From Bradyrhizobium manausense (lineage in GTDB: Bacteria; Pseudomonadota; Alphaproteobacteria; Rhizobiales; Xanthobacteraceae), in assembly GCF_018129685.1 (NCBI RefSeq), contig NZ_JAFCLG010000027.1, positions 1 through 64,000 on the forward strand: a DNA stretch of 64,000 nucleotides, read 5' to 3'. Of this stretch, positions 8,755-16,731 are shown piece after piece (position 1 is the first letter of the stretch; every line of letters starts with the position of its first letter). A program made the position numbers and the translations under genes. The notes under the pieces are model-generated. The model saw nothing but the letters and a program-made list of their open reading frames with translations. It made no database searches and was not told the DNA's origin.

Positions 8755-8842
8755 CCTCTGCTCCCCAAGGCCCTCGAACGAGCCTCCTCACGTCTCGGAC
8801 CGACCGCGACACTCCCATGACGAGCTGGTCCGACGCTTTCCT

Positions 8843-8858
8843 TGCGAGCACTGTGCCA
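8843..8858 (-). promoter_or_regulatory. sigma-54-like promoter of flgI operon
   Basis: Read on the minus strand the sequence is TGGCACA-GTGC-TCGCA. It has the invariant GG and GC ten bases apart and a perfect TGGCAC -24 box; the -12 box has one mismatch (TCGC for TTGC). It lies about 90 bases before the flgI ATG. Confidence 0.6.
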
Positions 8859-8976
8859 ACCCGGGGCAGGGGGATTAGGTGATTGAATAGGTTGAGTAAA
8901 TTTGTTTCCTCCGGTGTCAGCCGGTGTTGGCGATGGGGAGCGAAACTGCCGTGTGTCGGCAGATTTTGCCGGGCCG

Positions 8977-8993
8977 TTTACGCCCCGTTAACC
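8977..8993 (+). promoter_or_regulatory. CtrA-like box before fliX
   Basis: The motif TTTA-CGCCCCG-TTAACC matches TTAA-N7-TTAACC with one mismatch. It ends 43 bases before the fliX ATG. In Caulobacter fliX and flgI are also divergent and CtrA-controlled, which supports the reading. Confidence 0.6.
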
Positions 8994-9036
8994 ATAAGGC
9001 GGCGAATGTGGCGCATCGATCACCCGGATTGCTTCG

Positions 9037-9450
9037 ATGCGCATCTACGGACCGAATGGCACCACGCTCGGAACGCCGGCCAGCCAGGCCAGGCGAACGA
9101 GCTCCGGCACCTTCGTGCTGCCCGACACCTCGTCGACGCAGGAGACGCGTAGCGCCTCCGCACCCAAGGCCACCGCCAACATCGACGGGCTGCTCGCGCT
9201 GCAAGGCATCGAGGAAGATCCGGTCGAGCGCCGCAAGCGCTCGGTTGCCCGCGGCAAGACCGCGCTCGACGTCCTTGACGATCTCAAGATGGGACTTTTG
9301 TCCGGCAATCTCGACAAGTCGACGGTGTTGCGGCTGCGTGATGCGGCCGCAAGCCTGAAATCGTCCTCCGGCGATCCCGGTCTGGACTCCGTGCTGTCCG
9401 AGATCGAACTGCGCGTCGAGGTCGAACTCGCGAAGGCCGGGCAGGGCTGA
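9037..9450 (+). CDS. fliX: flagellar assembly regulator FliX
   Basis: This 137-residue protein matches FliX, the alphaproteobacterial factor that links completion of early flagellar structures to the activity of the sigma-54 activator FlbD. Family traits are the opening MRIYGPNG and the C-terminal region with RGKTALDVLDDLKMGLLSG and ELRVEVELAK. It is divergent from flgI with a CtrA-like box in its leader, as in Caulobacter. FlbD itself is not in the window. FliX and the sigma-54-like promoters before flgI and flgF fit together as one checkpoint. Confidence 0.9.
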   Translation: MRIYGPNGTTLGTPASQARRTSSGTFVLPDTSSTQETRSASAPKATANIDGLLALQGIEEDPVERRKRSVARGKTALDVLDDLKMGLLSGNLDKSTVLRLRDAAASLKSSSGDPGLDSVLSEIELRVEVELAKAGQG

Positions 9451-9487
9451 CGATTATCAGGTAATCTAGAGTGCGTGGGGAACGGCT

Positions 9488-9859
9488 CTACGCCGCTTCC
9501 TCCTTCTGCTGCGAATCGTAGCGGCGCTGTGCAGCGAGCACGTCTTTCAGATTCTCTTCGGCCCAATCGCGCAGCGGATCGACTGCGGCTGCGAGCGTCA
9601 CGCCAAGCTGCGTGATCGAATACTCCACCGTCACCGGCACGGTCGCGATGGCGTGGCGCTTGAGCAGGCCGTCGCGTTCGAGCGACTTGAGAACCTGGCT
9701 CAGCATCTTCTGCGAGATCCCTTCGATCGTGCGACGCAACTGATTGAAGCGCATCGGCTCCTCGCGCAGCAGCAACAGGATCAACACGGCCCATTTGTCG
9801 CCGACGCGATCGAGGATCTGACGCGTCGGGCACTCGGCAGCATAGACATTGGGTTTCAT
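9488..9859 (-). CDS. HxlR-family transcriptional regulator
   Basis: This 123-residue winged-helix regulator has the HxlR signature: an N-terminal cysteine (C10 in AAECPTRQILD), VGDKWAVLILLLL, RFNQLRRTIEGISQKMLSQ and the wing VTVEYSITQLG. The lone N-terminal cysteine is the position used for thiol or aldehyde sensing in some family members. It is divergent from a reductase-like gene, and the 152-base gap holds a palindrome that is a likely operator. It probably controls that gene and itself. The pair interrupts the flagellar locus. Confidence 0.9.
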   Translation of the reverse strand: MKPNVYAAECPTRQILDRVGDKWAVLILLLLREEPMRFNQLRRTIEGISQKMLSQVLKSLERDGLLKRHAIATVPVTVEYSITQLGVTLAAAVDPLRDWAEENLKDVLAAQRRYDSQQKEEAA

Positions 9860-9966
9860 TTCGGTTCCTCGCGCTTGCCTGGCTCGGCCAGCTTCTTGCC
9901 GGTTACTCCTGTGTAATCAAGTAAGCACAAAGTGCTCTCTTAACACCAGCATTCTTTGCGATATCT

Positions 9967-9983
9967 AGTAACTATTGGTTACT
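9967..9983. promoter_or_regulatory. palindrome, likely HxlR operator
   Basis: A perfect inverted repeat AGTAAC-TATTG-GTTACT lies 28 bases before the reductase ATG in the divergent gap. A second small palindrome, AGCAC-AAA-GTGCT, is near 9924. Both are seen directly; regulator binding is inferred from position. Confidence 0.55.
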
Positions 9984-10011
9984 TTAAAAGCCAAGAGCAA
10001 AGGAGCCTTCC

Positions 10012-10623
10012 ATGAAAATCGCAGTTGCCGGCGCCTCGGGTCGGGCCGGGTCGGAGATCACCAAGGAACTGTCCCGCCGTGGTCACGTGGTCACCGCCAT
10101 AGCCCGGAACCCCGAGAGGATCGCCGGCCTGCCGAACGTCACACCGACCAAGGGAGATGTCCTCGACCAGGCCGGCCTCACCAAGCTCTGGACCGGGCAC
10201 GACGTTGCCATCAGCTCCGTCCACTTCCTGGCGAGCGACCCGCACAAGCTCATCGGCGCGGCCAGGGATTCGAAGGTCGGCCGCTATCTGGTCGTCGGCG
10301 GCGCCGGTAGCCTGGAAGTCGCTCCCGGCATCAAACTGGTCACGACCCCTGGTTTCCCGGCCCAATACAAGGCCGAGGCGGAGGCCGGCGGGGTGTTCCT
10401 CGACCTGCTCCGGCAGGAGAAGGACCTGAACTGGACGTTCATCTCGCCCTCGGCATTGTTCGTCGAGGAGGCGCGAACGGGCAAGTTCCGGCTCGGGACC
10501 GACCAGCTTCTCGCAGATGCGAACGGCAAAAGCTGGATCAGCTTCGCCGACTACGCCATCGCGATGGCCGATGAGATCGAGAAACCGGCCCATCCGAGGC
10601 AGCGTTTCACGGTCGGCTACTAG
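10012..10623 (+). CDS. NAD(P)-binding reductase-like protein, atypical SDR
   Basis: This 203-residue protein is a single Rossmann domain starting MKIAVAGASGRAGSEI, the GxxGxxG dinucleotide-binding motif, with GDVLD after the third strand. It lacks the YxxxK catalytic pair of classical SDRs and resembles the NmrA/YwnB-like group (NAD(P)H-binding proteins or quinone reductase-like). The substrate is unknown. It is divergent from an HxlR regulator, an arrangement common for thiol- or quinone-stress reductases. A role in detoxifying electrophiles is inference. Confidence 0.8.
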   Translation: MKIAVAGASGRAGSEITKELSRRGHVVTAIARNPERIAGLPNVTPTKGDVLDQAGLTKLWTGHDVAISSVHFLASDPHKLIGAARDSKVGRYLVVGGAGSLEVAPGIKLVTTPGFPAQYKAEAEAGGVFLDLLRQEKDLNWTFISPSALFVEEARTGKFRLGTDQLLADANGKSWISFADYAIAMADEIEKPAHPRQRFTVGY

Positions 10624-10794
10624 GCCGTTGGCCGCCCCCGGGCTTCCGCCGGATAAACCTTCCTGTGCAAGGGTTTGGGGGCGGTAACCGCGCCGTTAAG
10701 GAAATATTGTCTGTCACAAGGGGTAGCTATATAAGCCCCGGCTCAACGGACCCCGTTCCGTTCGCGAGTCGTTGCTTAAGAAGATAGGCCGCCC

Positions 10795-11205
10795 TTGGAA
10801 AAGTTGAAAAACTACCGACCGACCGAAAAAGAGCCTTTCATGAACGACCGGCAGAAGGAGTACTTCCGTATGAAGCTCCTCGCCTGGAAGGATGAGATCC
10901 TCAAAGAGTCCAAGCTCACCCTGCAGGCTCTGCAGGAGGAGAACGTGAACCACCCCGATCTTGCCGATCGGGCATCGTCCGAAACCGACCGCGCCATCGA
11001 ACTCCGCGCCCGCGACCGCCAGCGCAAGTTGATCGCCAAGATCGACGCCGCGCTCCAGCGCATCGAGGACAACACCTACGGCTATTGCGAAGACACCGGG
11101 GAGCCGATCTCGTTGAAGCGGCTCGAAGCCCGGCCCATCGCGACGCTCTCGGTGGAAGCGCAGGAGCGCCACGAGAAACGCGAGAAGGTCTATCGCGACG
11201 AATAG
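10795..11205 (+). CDS. dksA: DksA-type RNA polymerase regulator
   Basis: This 136-residue protein is a DksA family member. DksA enters the RNA polymerase secondary channel and works with ppGpp to reset transcription. Seen are a coiled coil (about residues 20-100, with DLADRASSETDRAIELRARDR) and the zinc-finger fold region YGYCEDTGEPI ... LEARPIATLSVEAQERHEKR. Only the first of the four zinc cysteines is present; the others are T, S and A, as in zinc-independent DksA forms. The TTG start at 10795 keeps the family N-terminus KLKNYRPTEKEPF; an ATG start would begin at 10840. A strong terminator follows. Confidence 0.88.
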   Translation: MEKLKNYRPTEKEPFMNDRQKEYFRMKLLAWKDEILKESKLTLQALQEENVNHPDLADRASSETDRAIELRARDRQRKLIAKIDAALQRIEDNTYGYCEDTGEPISLKRLEARPIATLSVEAQERHEKREKVYRDE

Positions 11206-11210
11206 AGTCC

Positions 11211-11239
11211 GAGCCGCAGAGATGCGGCTCTTTGTTTTT
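11211..11239 (+). terminator. rho-independent terminator of dksA
   Basis: A perfect 8-bp stem GAGCCGCA (11211-11218) with its complement (11223-11230) has a GAGA loop and is followed by TTTGTTTTT. Confidence 0.9.
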
Positions 11240-11487
11240 GGGCTCAAGGCGCGGTTTCGCGCCGTAACCGGCATTTTGTCTGTCGCTTGCCGCCGCGCGC
11301 TTCGACGCACGCGTGCGATCGCGAAAAGTGAATCACGATCAATGAGCTAGAACAGATTTCTGCGAGCTCACGTGAGTTCACATGAGAAACAGCCTTCACT
11401 TCAGGTGCGGGACGTTTTGCGAGTCGCATCAACGAGATCTGTTCGGATGCTCAGACACTGATCAAGCAGCATCATGTTTCGCTGCAA

Positions 11488-11767
11488 TCAGGCTTCGTGA
11501 GACGCTACAAGGCGCGCATCTCCATAAAGCCCGGACCAGCTCAATATTTCCTTAAACGCCGGCAGCTGGCCATAGGCCGCGTCCGTCAGCCCGTATTCCA
11601 CGCGAAGCGGTTTCTCGGCGAAGGCGGTGCGCGACACCAGCCCGTCCTGCGCGAGCTCGCGCAGCTGCGTCGTCAGCATGTGCTGGGTGATGCCGCCGAT
11701 CGACCAGGCGCGGCGCGCCGAAACGAACCGCGCCGTTCATCGGCGCGAACAGGATCTCCAGCTTCCA
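11488..11767 (-). pseudogene. HxlR-family regulator, frameshifted
   Basis: The 3' part is intact and reads SIGGITQHMLTTQLREL, ADGLV-like AQDGLVSRTAF and the wing LRVEYGLTDAAYG. The preceding helix, WKLEILFAPMNGAVRFGA, is in a different frame. Ten bases (CCGCGCCTGG on the minus strand) stand where nine would be expected, so one extra base breaks the frame. A TAG also directly precedes the Trp codon where the family has GGKW. No N-terminal cysteine region is recognisable. It is divergent from a reductase, as the intact HxlR gene at 9488 is, so it probably once regulated that gene. Confidence 0.7.
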
Positions 11768-11882
11768 CTACCGGCCCTCAAATCCATTCTACTTGTTCCC
11801 TCGTGAGATAGTGTCCAGATGCGGACTTGAGCAGGCTGGCAGAGCCAATTGGCCGGCCCGGCGCAACGAGAGAAATTGGGCA

Positions 11883-12911
11883 ATGAGCACTGTTCTGGTC
11901 ACCGGCGGGTCCGGCTTCGTCGGCATCCATGTGGTCCTGCAGCTTCTGGCCGCCGGTCATGCCGTGCGAACGACGGTGCGCCGGCCGGACCGGCAGGCCG
12001 ACGTGCTGGCGATGCTGCGCGAGGGCGGGGCCGTATCGGCCGAAAGCCTGTCCTTCTTTACCGCCGACCTCACCGCAGACGATGGCTGGCGCGAGGCGGT
12101 CGCGGGCTGCGACTACGTCCTCCATGTCGCCTCGCCGCTGTTGACCACCGTTCCCGACGACGAGAACGAGATGATCATTCCGGCCCGCGACGGCACCTTG
12201 CGGGTGCTGCGCGCCGCGCGGGATGCCGGCGTCAGCCGGGTCGTCGTCACCTCGTCGGTTGGCGCGATCGGCTACGGCCATCCGCCGCGCGACACGCCAT
12301 TTGACGAGACCGACTGGACCAATCTCGGCGATGCGAGCCTGCAGCCCTACATCAAGTCCAAGACGCTGGCGGAACGGGCGGCCTGGGATTTCATCGCGCG
12401 CGAGGGCAACGGGCTTGAGATGTCCGTCATCAATCCCGCCGGCATCTTTGGTCCCGTGCTCGGGCCGGATTTTTCGGGCTCGATCGAGATCGTCAAATCG
12501 CTGCTCGATGGCGCCATGCCGGCGGTGCCCAGGGTCTATTTCGGCCTTGTCGACGTGCGCGATGTCGCCGATTTACATGTGCGGGCGATGACCGCCCCGG
12601 AAGCGAAAGGCGAACGCTTCATCGCGGTCTCAGGCGCGACGCTGTCGATCCTCGAGATCGGCAAAGTGCTGCGGCGGGAACTTGGGCCGCGGGCGCGCCG
12701 GGTTCCGCGGCTCCAGGCGCCGGACTGGCTGGTTCGGATTGCCGCGCGCCAGATCCCATTGCTGCGCTCGGTCGTGCCGATGCTCGGCAAGGTCAGACAC
12801 TCGACCAGCGCCAAGGCCAGATCAGTGCTCGGCTGGCAGCCGCGCTCCAACGACGAGGCAATTCTGGCCACCGCCGAAAGCCTGATCCGGCTCGGTCTGG
12901 TCAAGGCCTGA
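11883..12911 (+). CDS. extended SDR, aldehyde or dihydroflavonol reductase-like
   Basis: This 342-residue protein is an extended short-chain dehydrogenase. It has the N-terminal GGSGFVGIHVV nucleotide motif, the TSSVGAIGY active-site strand, the YIKSK catalytic Tyr-Lys motif (near residue 155), and NPAGIFGPVLGPD, typical of the dihydroflavonol-4-reductase/aldehyde reductase group. It probably reduces an aldehyde or ketone with NADPH in the cytoplasm. The ATG at 11883 is preferred; an earlier TTG would overlap the broken regulator. It stands divergent from the HxlR pseudogene. Confidence 0.85.
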   Translation: MSTVLVTGGSGFVGIHVVLQLLAAGHAVRTTVRRPDRQADVLAMLREGGAVSAESLSFFTADLTADDGWREAVAGCDYVLHVASPLLTTVPDDENEMIIPARDGTLRVLRAARDAGVSRVVVTSSVGAIGYGHPPRDTPFDETDWTNLGDASLQPYIKSKTLAERAAWDFIAREGNGLEMSVINPAGIFGPVLGPDFSGSIEIVKSLLDGAMPAVPRVYFGLVDVRDVADLHVRAMTAPEAKGERFIAVSGATLSILEIGKVLRRELGPRARRVPRLQAPDWLVRIAARQIPLLRSVVPMLGKVRHSTSAKARSVLGWQPRSNDEAILATAESLIRLGLVKA

Positions 12912-13000
12912 GGCCGCAGATCGCCCGCGCTTGTCAGGCCCGGGCCGGGATGCTCAAGTGCCGCCCCAGATTGCGATAGCGTAGCGTGGAGGCGGCGCCG

Positions 13001-13780
13001 ATGGACAAAATTCTCGAAGCCGCAAAGGCGATCGCGTTGGCGCGCAGGAACCATGCGCCGCTTGCGGCACTGGAACATCCACCCGCCGACGAGGGCGAAG
13101 GCTATCAGGTGCAGCGCGCGCTGCATGATCTCCTGCTGCCGCATGTCGGGCCGCTGGTCGGCTACAAGATCGGCTGCACCAGCCAGGTGATGCAGGACTA
13201 CATCGGCATCCCGCATCCCTGCGGCGGCGGCGTGTTCCAGAGGGGTGTGCACGACAGCGGCGTCAGGCTCGCGGCCGGCGACTATGTCCGTGTCGGCGTC
13301 GAGTGCGAGATCGCGGTACGCCTGAAACGTAACCTCGCCGCCGGCGAGGCGCCGTTCACGGCCGAATGGGTCGGCGAAGCCGTCGAGGCCTATCATCCCG
13401 CGATCGAGATCGTCGACGACCGCTATGTGAAGTGGGAGACGATGGGCGCCGCGACGCTGATCGCGGACGATTTCTTCGCCGCCGGCTGTGTGCTGGGTGC
13501 CTCGGTTCCGCGCTCGTCGGTTCCGGACCTTAAGGCGGTCAAGGGCCGCGCCATCGTCAACGGCGAGGAGGTCAGCCATGGCACCGGCGCCGACGTGCTC
13601 GGCCATCCCCACAACGCACTCGCCTGGCTGGCCAACCACCTCGCCGCCGAAGGCAAGGGGCTGCATGCGGGACAGCTCGTGCTGACAGGGAGCCTGGTGA
13701 AGACGCTGTGGCTGAAAGCCGGCGACAAGGTGCGGATGGAGTTGGACGGGCTGGGCGTGGTGGAGGCGGAATTTACGTGA
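13001..13780 (+). CDS. 2-keto-4-pentenoate hydratase family protein
   Basis: This 259-residue protein belongs to the hydratase/decarboxylase branch of the fumarylacetoacetate hydrolase superfamily (MhpD/DmpE-like). Motifs include GYKIGCTSQVMQ, the metal-binding VGVECEIAVRL (acidic ligands E-x-E), AIEIVDDRYVKW, and the C-terminal LTGSLVKTLWLKAGD. It would hydrate or decarboxylate a 2-oxo-alkenoate from aromatic ring cleavage, but no other catabolic gene lies nearby, so the substrate is open. The ATG at 13001 starts MDKILEAAKAIALARR. Confidence 0.85.
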   Translation: MDKILEAAKAIALARRNHAPLAALEHPPADEGEGYQVQRALHDLLLPHVGPLVGYKIGCTSQVMQDYIGIPHPCGGGVFQRGVHDSGVRLAAGDYVRVGVECEIAVRLKRNLAAGEAPFTAEWVGEAVEAYHPAIEIVDDRYVKWETMGAATLIADDFFAAGCVLGASVPRSSVPDLKAVKGRAIVNGEEVSHGTGADVLGHPHNALAWLANHLAAEGKGLHAGQLVLTGSLVKTLWLKAGDKVRMELDGLGVVEAEFT

Positions 13781-13790
13781 GCTCTCCCCG

Positions 13791-13822
13791 CCGTCATTGC
13801 TTCGCTGCGCTCGCAATGACGG
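13791..13822. repeat. palindromic repeat, half unit of the CCGTCATTGC family
   Basis: An inverted repeat CCGTCATTGC (13791-13800) with GCAATGACGG (13813-13822) around TTCGCTGCGCTC. It equals one end of the longer elements at 25061, 36701 and 46704. It sits between two convergent genes. Confidence 0.85.
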
Positions 13823-13897
13823 AGCGTGAGGTTGTGGCGTCGCTACACGCGCGAGCACTTGGCTCGTTGCCTCAAAGGCATCAACGCCAGAATAGAT

Positions 13898-13930
13898 GCG
13901 GCCCTCGCCAGGGGAGCTAGCGAGGGCCGC
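13898..13930 (-). terminator. hairpin downstream of flgH, possible terminator
   Basis: A perfect 11-bp stem GCGGCCCTCGC (13898-13908) with its complement (13920-13930) lies 60 bases past the flgH stop. On the minus strand only a mixed tail (ATCTATTCT) follows, so termination by the intrinsic route would be weak. Confidence 0.5.
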
Positions 13931-13990
13931 GTCGTACATCGTCGTTCGCGCCTAGGTTCGCGAGCACGATGTGGGAGCTCTTGCGAAAGG

Positions 13991-14752
13991 CTAGAAGGGC
14001 AGCAGCACGTCCATGACCTGCTGGCCGTAGCGCGGCTGCTGCACGTCCGTGATCTGGCCGCGGCCGCCATAGGCGATGCGGGCCTGCGCGATCTTGCTGG
14101 AATCGATGGTGTTGTCGCTCTGGATGTCCTCGGGACGGACGATGCCGGCGACCACGAGCTCGCGGATCTCGTAGTTGACGCGGATCTCCTGCTTGCCTTC
14201 GACGACGAGGTTGCCGTTCGGCAGCACCTGGGTCACGACCGCAGCGACGTTGGTCTGCAACGCTTCCGTGCGATTGACGGAGCCCTTGCCATCGCTGGAG
14301 GCCGTGGAGTCGGCGGTGAGGATGCGGCCGGGCAGGATCTTGTTGGCCTGCGTGATCGTCTTGGCGCCGATGAAGTCGGTAATGCCGGAATCTTCCTTGT
14401 TGGAGCGGCTGCGCTGAGTCTCGTTCTCGATATTGGCCTTGTCGGTGATGTTCACGGTCACGGTCAGGAGGTCGCCGACATGGGTGGCGCGCTGATCCTT
14501 GAAGAAGGCGCGGCTGCCGCTGCGCCACAGCGAGTTCGGGCTGTAGGAGGCAACTTCCGGCTTCGGCATCGGCATCTGCACCGGCTTGTAGCCGGGCTGC
14601 GTCGTCGGATTGTCGATCGCCGACAGTTTTGGTTGCTCGCCGATCTGTGACAAGCGGTCGATCGAGGAGCAGCCGCCCAGCGCGCTGGCTGTCAGCAGCA
14701 GTGCAGGGATCGCGATGCGACGGAGACGGGAAGCCGAACTGAAAGCGGACAT
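13991..14752 (-). CDS. flgH: flagellar L-ring lipoprotein FlgH
   Basis: This 253-residue outer-membrane lipoprotein forms the L ring that lets the rod pass the outer membrane. It has a lipoprotein signal with lipobox ALGGC (Cys near residue 28), then the FlgH signatures SLWRSGSRAFFKDQRA, VGDLLTVTVNI, NGNLVVEGKQEIRVNYE and the ending IAYGGRGQITDVQ. It starts 9 bases after flgA ends and is the last gene of the flgF-flgG-flgA-flgH operon. Confidence 0.97.
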   Translation of the reverse strand: MSAFSSASRLRRIAIPALLLTASALGGCSSIDRLSQIGEQPKLSAIDNPTTQPGYKPVQMPMPKPEVASYSPNSLWRSGSRAFFKDQRATHVGDLLTVTVNITDKANIENETQRSRSNKEDSGITDFIGAKTITQANKILPGRILTADSTASSDGKGSVNRTEALQTNVAAVVTQVLPNGNLVVEGKQEIRVNYEIRELVVAGIVRPEDIQSDNTIDSSKIAQARIAYGGRGQITDVQQPRYGQQVMDVLLPF

Positions 14753-14761
14753 GACTAACTC

Positions 14762-15916
14762 TTACTTTGCTTGGGCTTGCGAGACGCGAGCTTGCGGGAT
14801 CTGGGCTTGTGCGACTTGAGCTTGACTTTGAGCGGCTTGGGCCGGCGATGCGGGAGCCTGGACCAGGTTGCGCACGATGGCGTCGGTGTCGACCGGGGCG
14901 GGCGCCTCGTCGCGCTTCAGCGAGGAGGTCTGTTCGACAGCAGCGGGCATCGGCGCGGACTGGCTGGCGCCTTGCACGGTCACCTGGCCGCGGCCGGTGA
15001 CGGTTCCGGTCAGCGTGCGCTTGGTCTGCAGATTGAGGACGCTCACGGTGTCGCCCTCGGCGCCGCCGTCGAGCGCCTTGCCACGGGTGGTGAGGTAGAT
15101 CCCGGGGACCTGGTAGATCACGGTGACGCTCTGATCGCGCGACACGAATTCGGGTTTGGCGATGTCGGCGGCGCGGATCGGCGTGCCGGCGCGCATCGGC
15201 CGGCGCAGCTGCATGCCGACCGCGCGCTCGCGCAGCGCCGGCTCGCCGGGCACTTCCGCCTTCGGCCGGCGCTCCTGCGCGACGTCGGAGGATTTCAGCA
15301 CATCGGTGCGATCGATATCGCGGGTCAGGACGGCGACCTCGACGGTCTCGATCGCGATGCCGGTCAGGCGCAGCTTGGTCGGCGCCGGGGTGTTGTCGTT
15401 GTTGATCTCGAACGTGACATCGAAGCGGCCGCCGCGGGCATCGTAGCGGGTCGCAACCGCCTGGAGCGCGCCGCTGTTGGAGGCGTCGAGGCGCATGTCG
15501 GAGATGCCGCGGTCGAAGGTCACGGCGATGTTGGCGGCATCGCCAAGGCCAAAGCGACGTTCGAGCGCGGAAGCGACCGCGTTTTCGAGATCCCTGTTGG
15601 CGAGCGTGCGGGCAAGCCGGGTGACCTGGACTTCCCTGATGTCGCCGGTCATCACGCCGATCACCTGCTTGGCGCGCAGCACGCTCAAGACCTGCGCAAC
15701 CGGCAGCGCACCCGTCGTGCCGAGATCGGGCGAGCGATAGACCGGGATCAGCGCGGCCGAACCGGCATTGTCGACGAGGTCGCCGACCCGGACCACGTCT
15801 GAGGAGACGGTGACGCTGGCGCGCAGCGTCGGTGCGGCGATGCCGTCGTCGGCGGCCTCCGCCGGCAGCGCCAGCGCGAACAGGACGGAGAGGGCGAGCA
15901 GCGTGGTGCGGATCAT
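14762..15916 (-). CDS. flgA: flagellar P-ring assembly chaperone FlgA
   Basis: This is FlgA, the periplasmic chaperone needed for FlgI to polymerise into the P ring. It has a signal peptide (MIRTTLLALSVLFALALPAEA) and a C-terminal SAF-like region with VAQERRPKAEVP, MQLRRPMRAGTPIRAAD and VYQVPGIYLTTRGKALDG. At 384 residues it is much longer than enteric FlgA (about 220). Part of this is an Ala/Gln-rich tail with repeated QAQ units. Of three in-frame starts the ATG at 15916 is best spaced from GAGG. It follows flgG closely. Confidence 0.92.
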   Translation of the reverse strand: MIRTTLLALSVLFALALPAEAADDGIAAPTLRASVTVSSDVVRVGDLVDNAGSAALIPVYRSPDLGTTGALPVAQVLSVLRAKQVIGVMTGDIREVQVTRLARTLANRDLENAVASALERRFGLGDAANIAVTFDRGISDMRLDASNSGALQAVATRYDARGGRFDVTFEINNDNTPAPTKLRLTGIAIETVEVAVLTRDIDRTDVLKSSDVAQERRPKAEVPGEPALRERAVGMQLRRPMRAGTPIRAADIAKPEFVSRDQSVTVIYQVPGIYLTTRGKALDGGAEGDTVSVLNLQTKRTLTGTVTGRGQVTVQGASQSAPMPAAVEQTSSLKRDEAPAPVDTDAIVRNLVQAPASPAQAAQSQAQVAQAQIPQARVSQAQAK

Positions 15917-15926
15917 GGTCATCACC

Positions 15927-16715
15927 TCAGCGGAACAGCGCCGTGGTCGATTGCATCATCTGGTCGGCGGCGCTGATCACCTTGGCGTTCATCTCGTAGG
16001 CGCGCTGCGCGGCGATCAGGTCGCTCATTTCCGACACGACGTCGACATTGGCCTGTTCGAGGCTGCCTTGCGTGATCTTGCCGTAACCTTCCGAATTCGC
16101 GGTGCCGTCCTGCGGCGTGCCCGACGAGGTCGTCTCGACGAACTGGTTGCTGCCGACCGGCTGCAGGCCCGCCTTGTTGATGAAACGGGTCACACCGATC
16201 TGGCCGAGAACGGTGTTGCTCGACGAGCCCGGCAGCGTCACGGTCACCTGGCCCTGCTCGTTGACGGTGATGCCCGAGGCGTTGTTCGGGATCGTGATGG
16301 TCGGCTGCACCGGATTGCCGCCCGCGGTGACGACGCGGCCCTGATTGTCCATCTGGAAGGTGCCGTCGCGGGTGTACTGGTAGGTGCCGTCGGGCATCAG
16401 GATCTTGAAGAAGCCCTCGCCCGAGATCGCGAGGTCGAGGTCGTTGCCGGTCTGCGACAGCGTGCCTTGCGTCATGCTGCGCGGCGTGCCGACGGTCTTG
16501 ACGCCGCCGCCGATGTCGACGCCGACAGGCAGGATGGTGCCCTGGTCCGAGGCCTGGGCGCCGACGCGGCGGATGTGCTCGTAGATCAAGTCCTGGAACG
16601 CGGCCGTCTGCTTCTTGAAGCCGGTGGTGCGCAGGTTGGCGATGTTGTTGGAGATCACCTGAACGTTCAGTTCCTGTGCCGCCATTCCGGTCGCAGCGGT
16701 GTGGAGCGCTTGCAT
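15927..16715 (-). CDS. flgG: flagellar distal rod protein FlgG
   Basis: This 262-residue protein is FlgG, the distal rod subunit. It carries the N-terminal rod motif MAAQELNVQVISNNIANLRT, the DLAISGEGFFKI segment and the C-terminal ANVDVVSEMSDLIAAQRAYE that forms the rod core. The length is standard. The gene starts 16 bases after flgF ends and is followed by flgA. Confidence 0.97.
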   Translation of the reverse strand: MQALHTAATGMAAQELNVQVISNNIANLRTTGFKKQTAAFQDLIYEHIRRVGAQASDQGTILPVGVDIGGGVKTVGTPRSMTQGTLSQTGNDLDLAISGEGFFKILMPDGTYQYTRDGTFQMDNQGRVVTAGGNPVQPTITIPNNASGITVNEQGQVTVTLPGSSSNTVLGQIGVTRFINKAGLQPVGSNQFVETTSSGTPQDGTANSEGYGKITQGSLEQANVDVVSEMSDLIAAQRAYEMNAKVISAADQMMQSTTALFR

Positions 16716-16731
16716 GTCAGTGGTCCCCTAA

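Noticed and set aside
9045..9833. A long minus-strand frame upstream and downstream of the HxlR gene as a fusion protein
   Set aside because: It overlaps fliX antisense and HxlR in the wrong frame, and has no recognisable domain.
10684..10700. GTAACCGCGCCGTTAAGG as a CtrA box before dksA
   Set aside because: The half-sites are 8 bases apart and the left half is GTAA, so it does not fit TTAA-N7-TTAA.
13826..14650. Plus-strand open frame opposite flgH
   Set aside because: It is antisense to flgH, which has a full set of family motifs and a lipobox.
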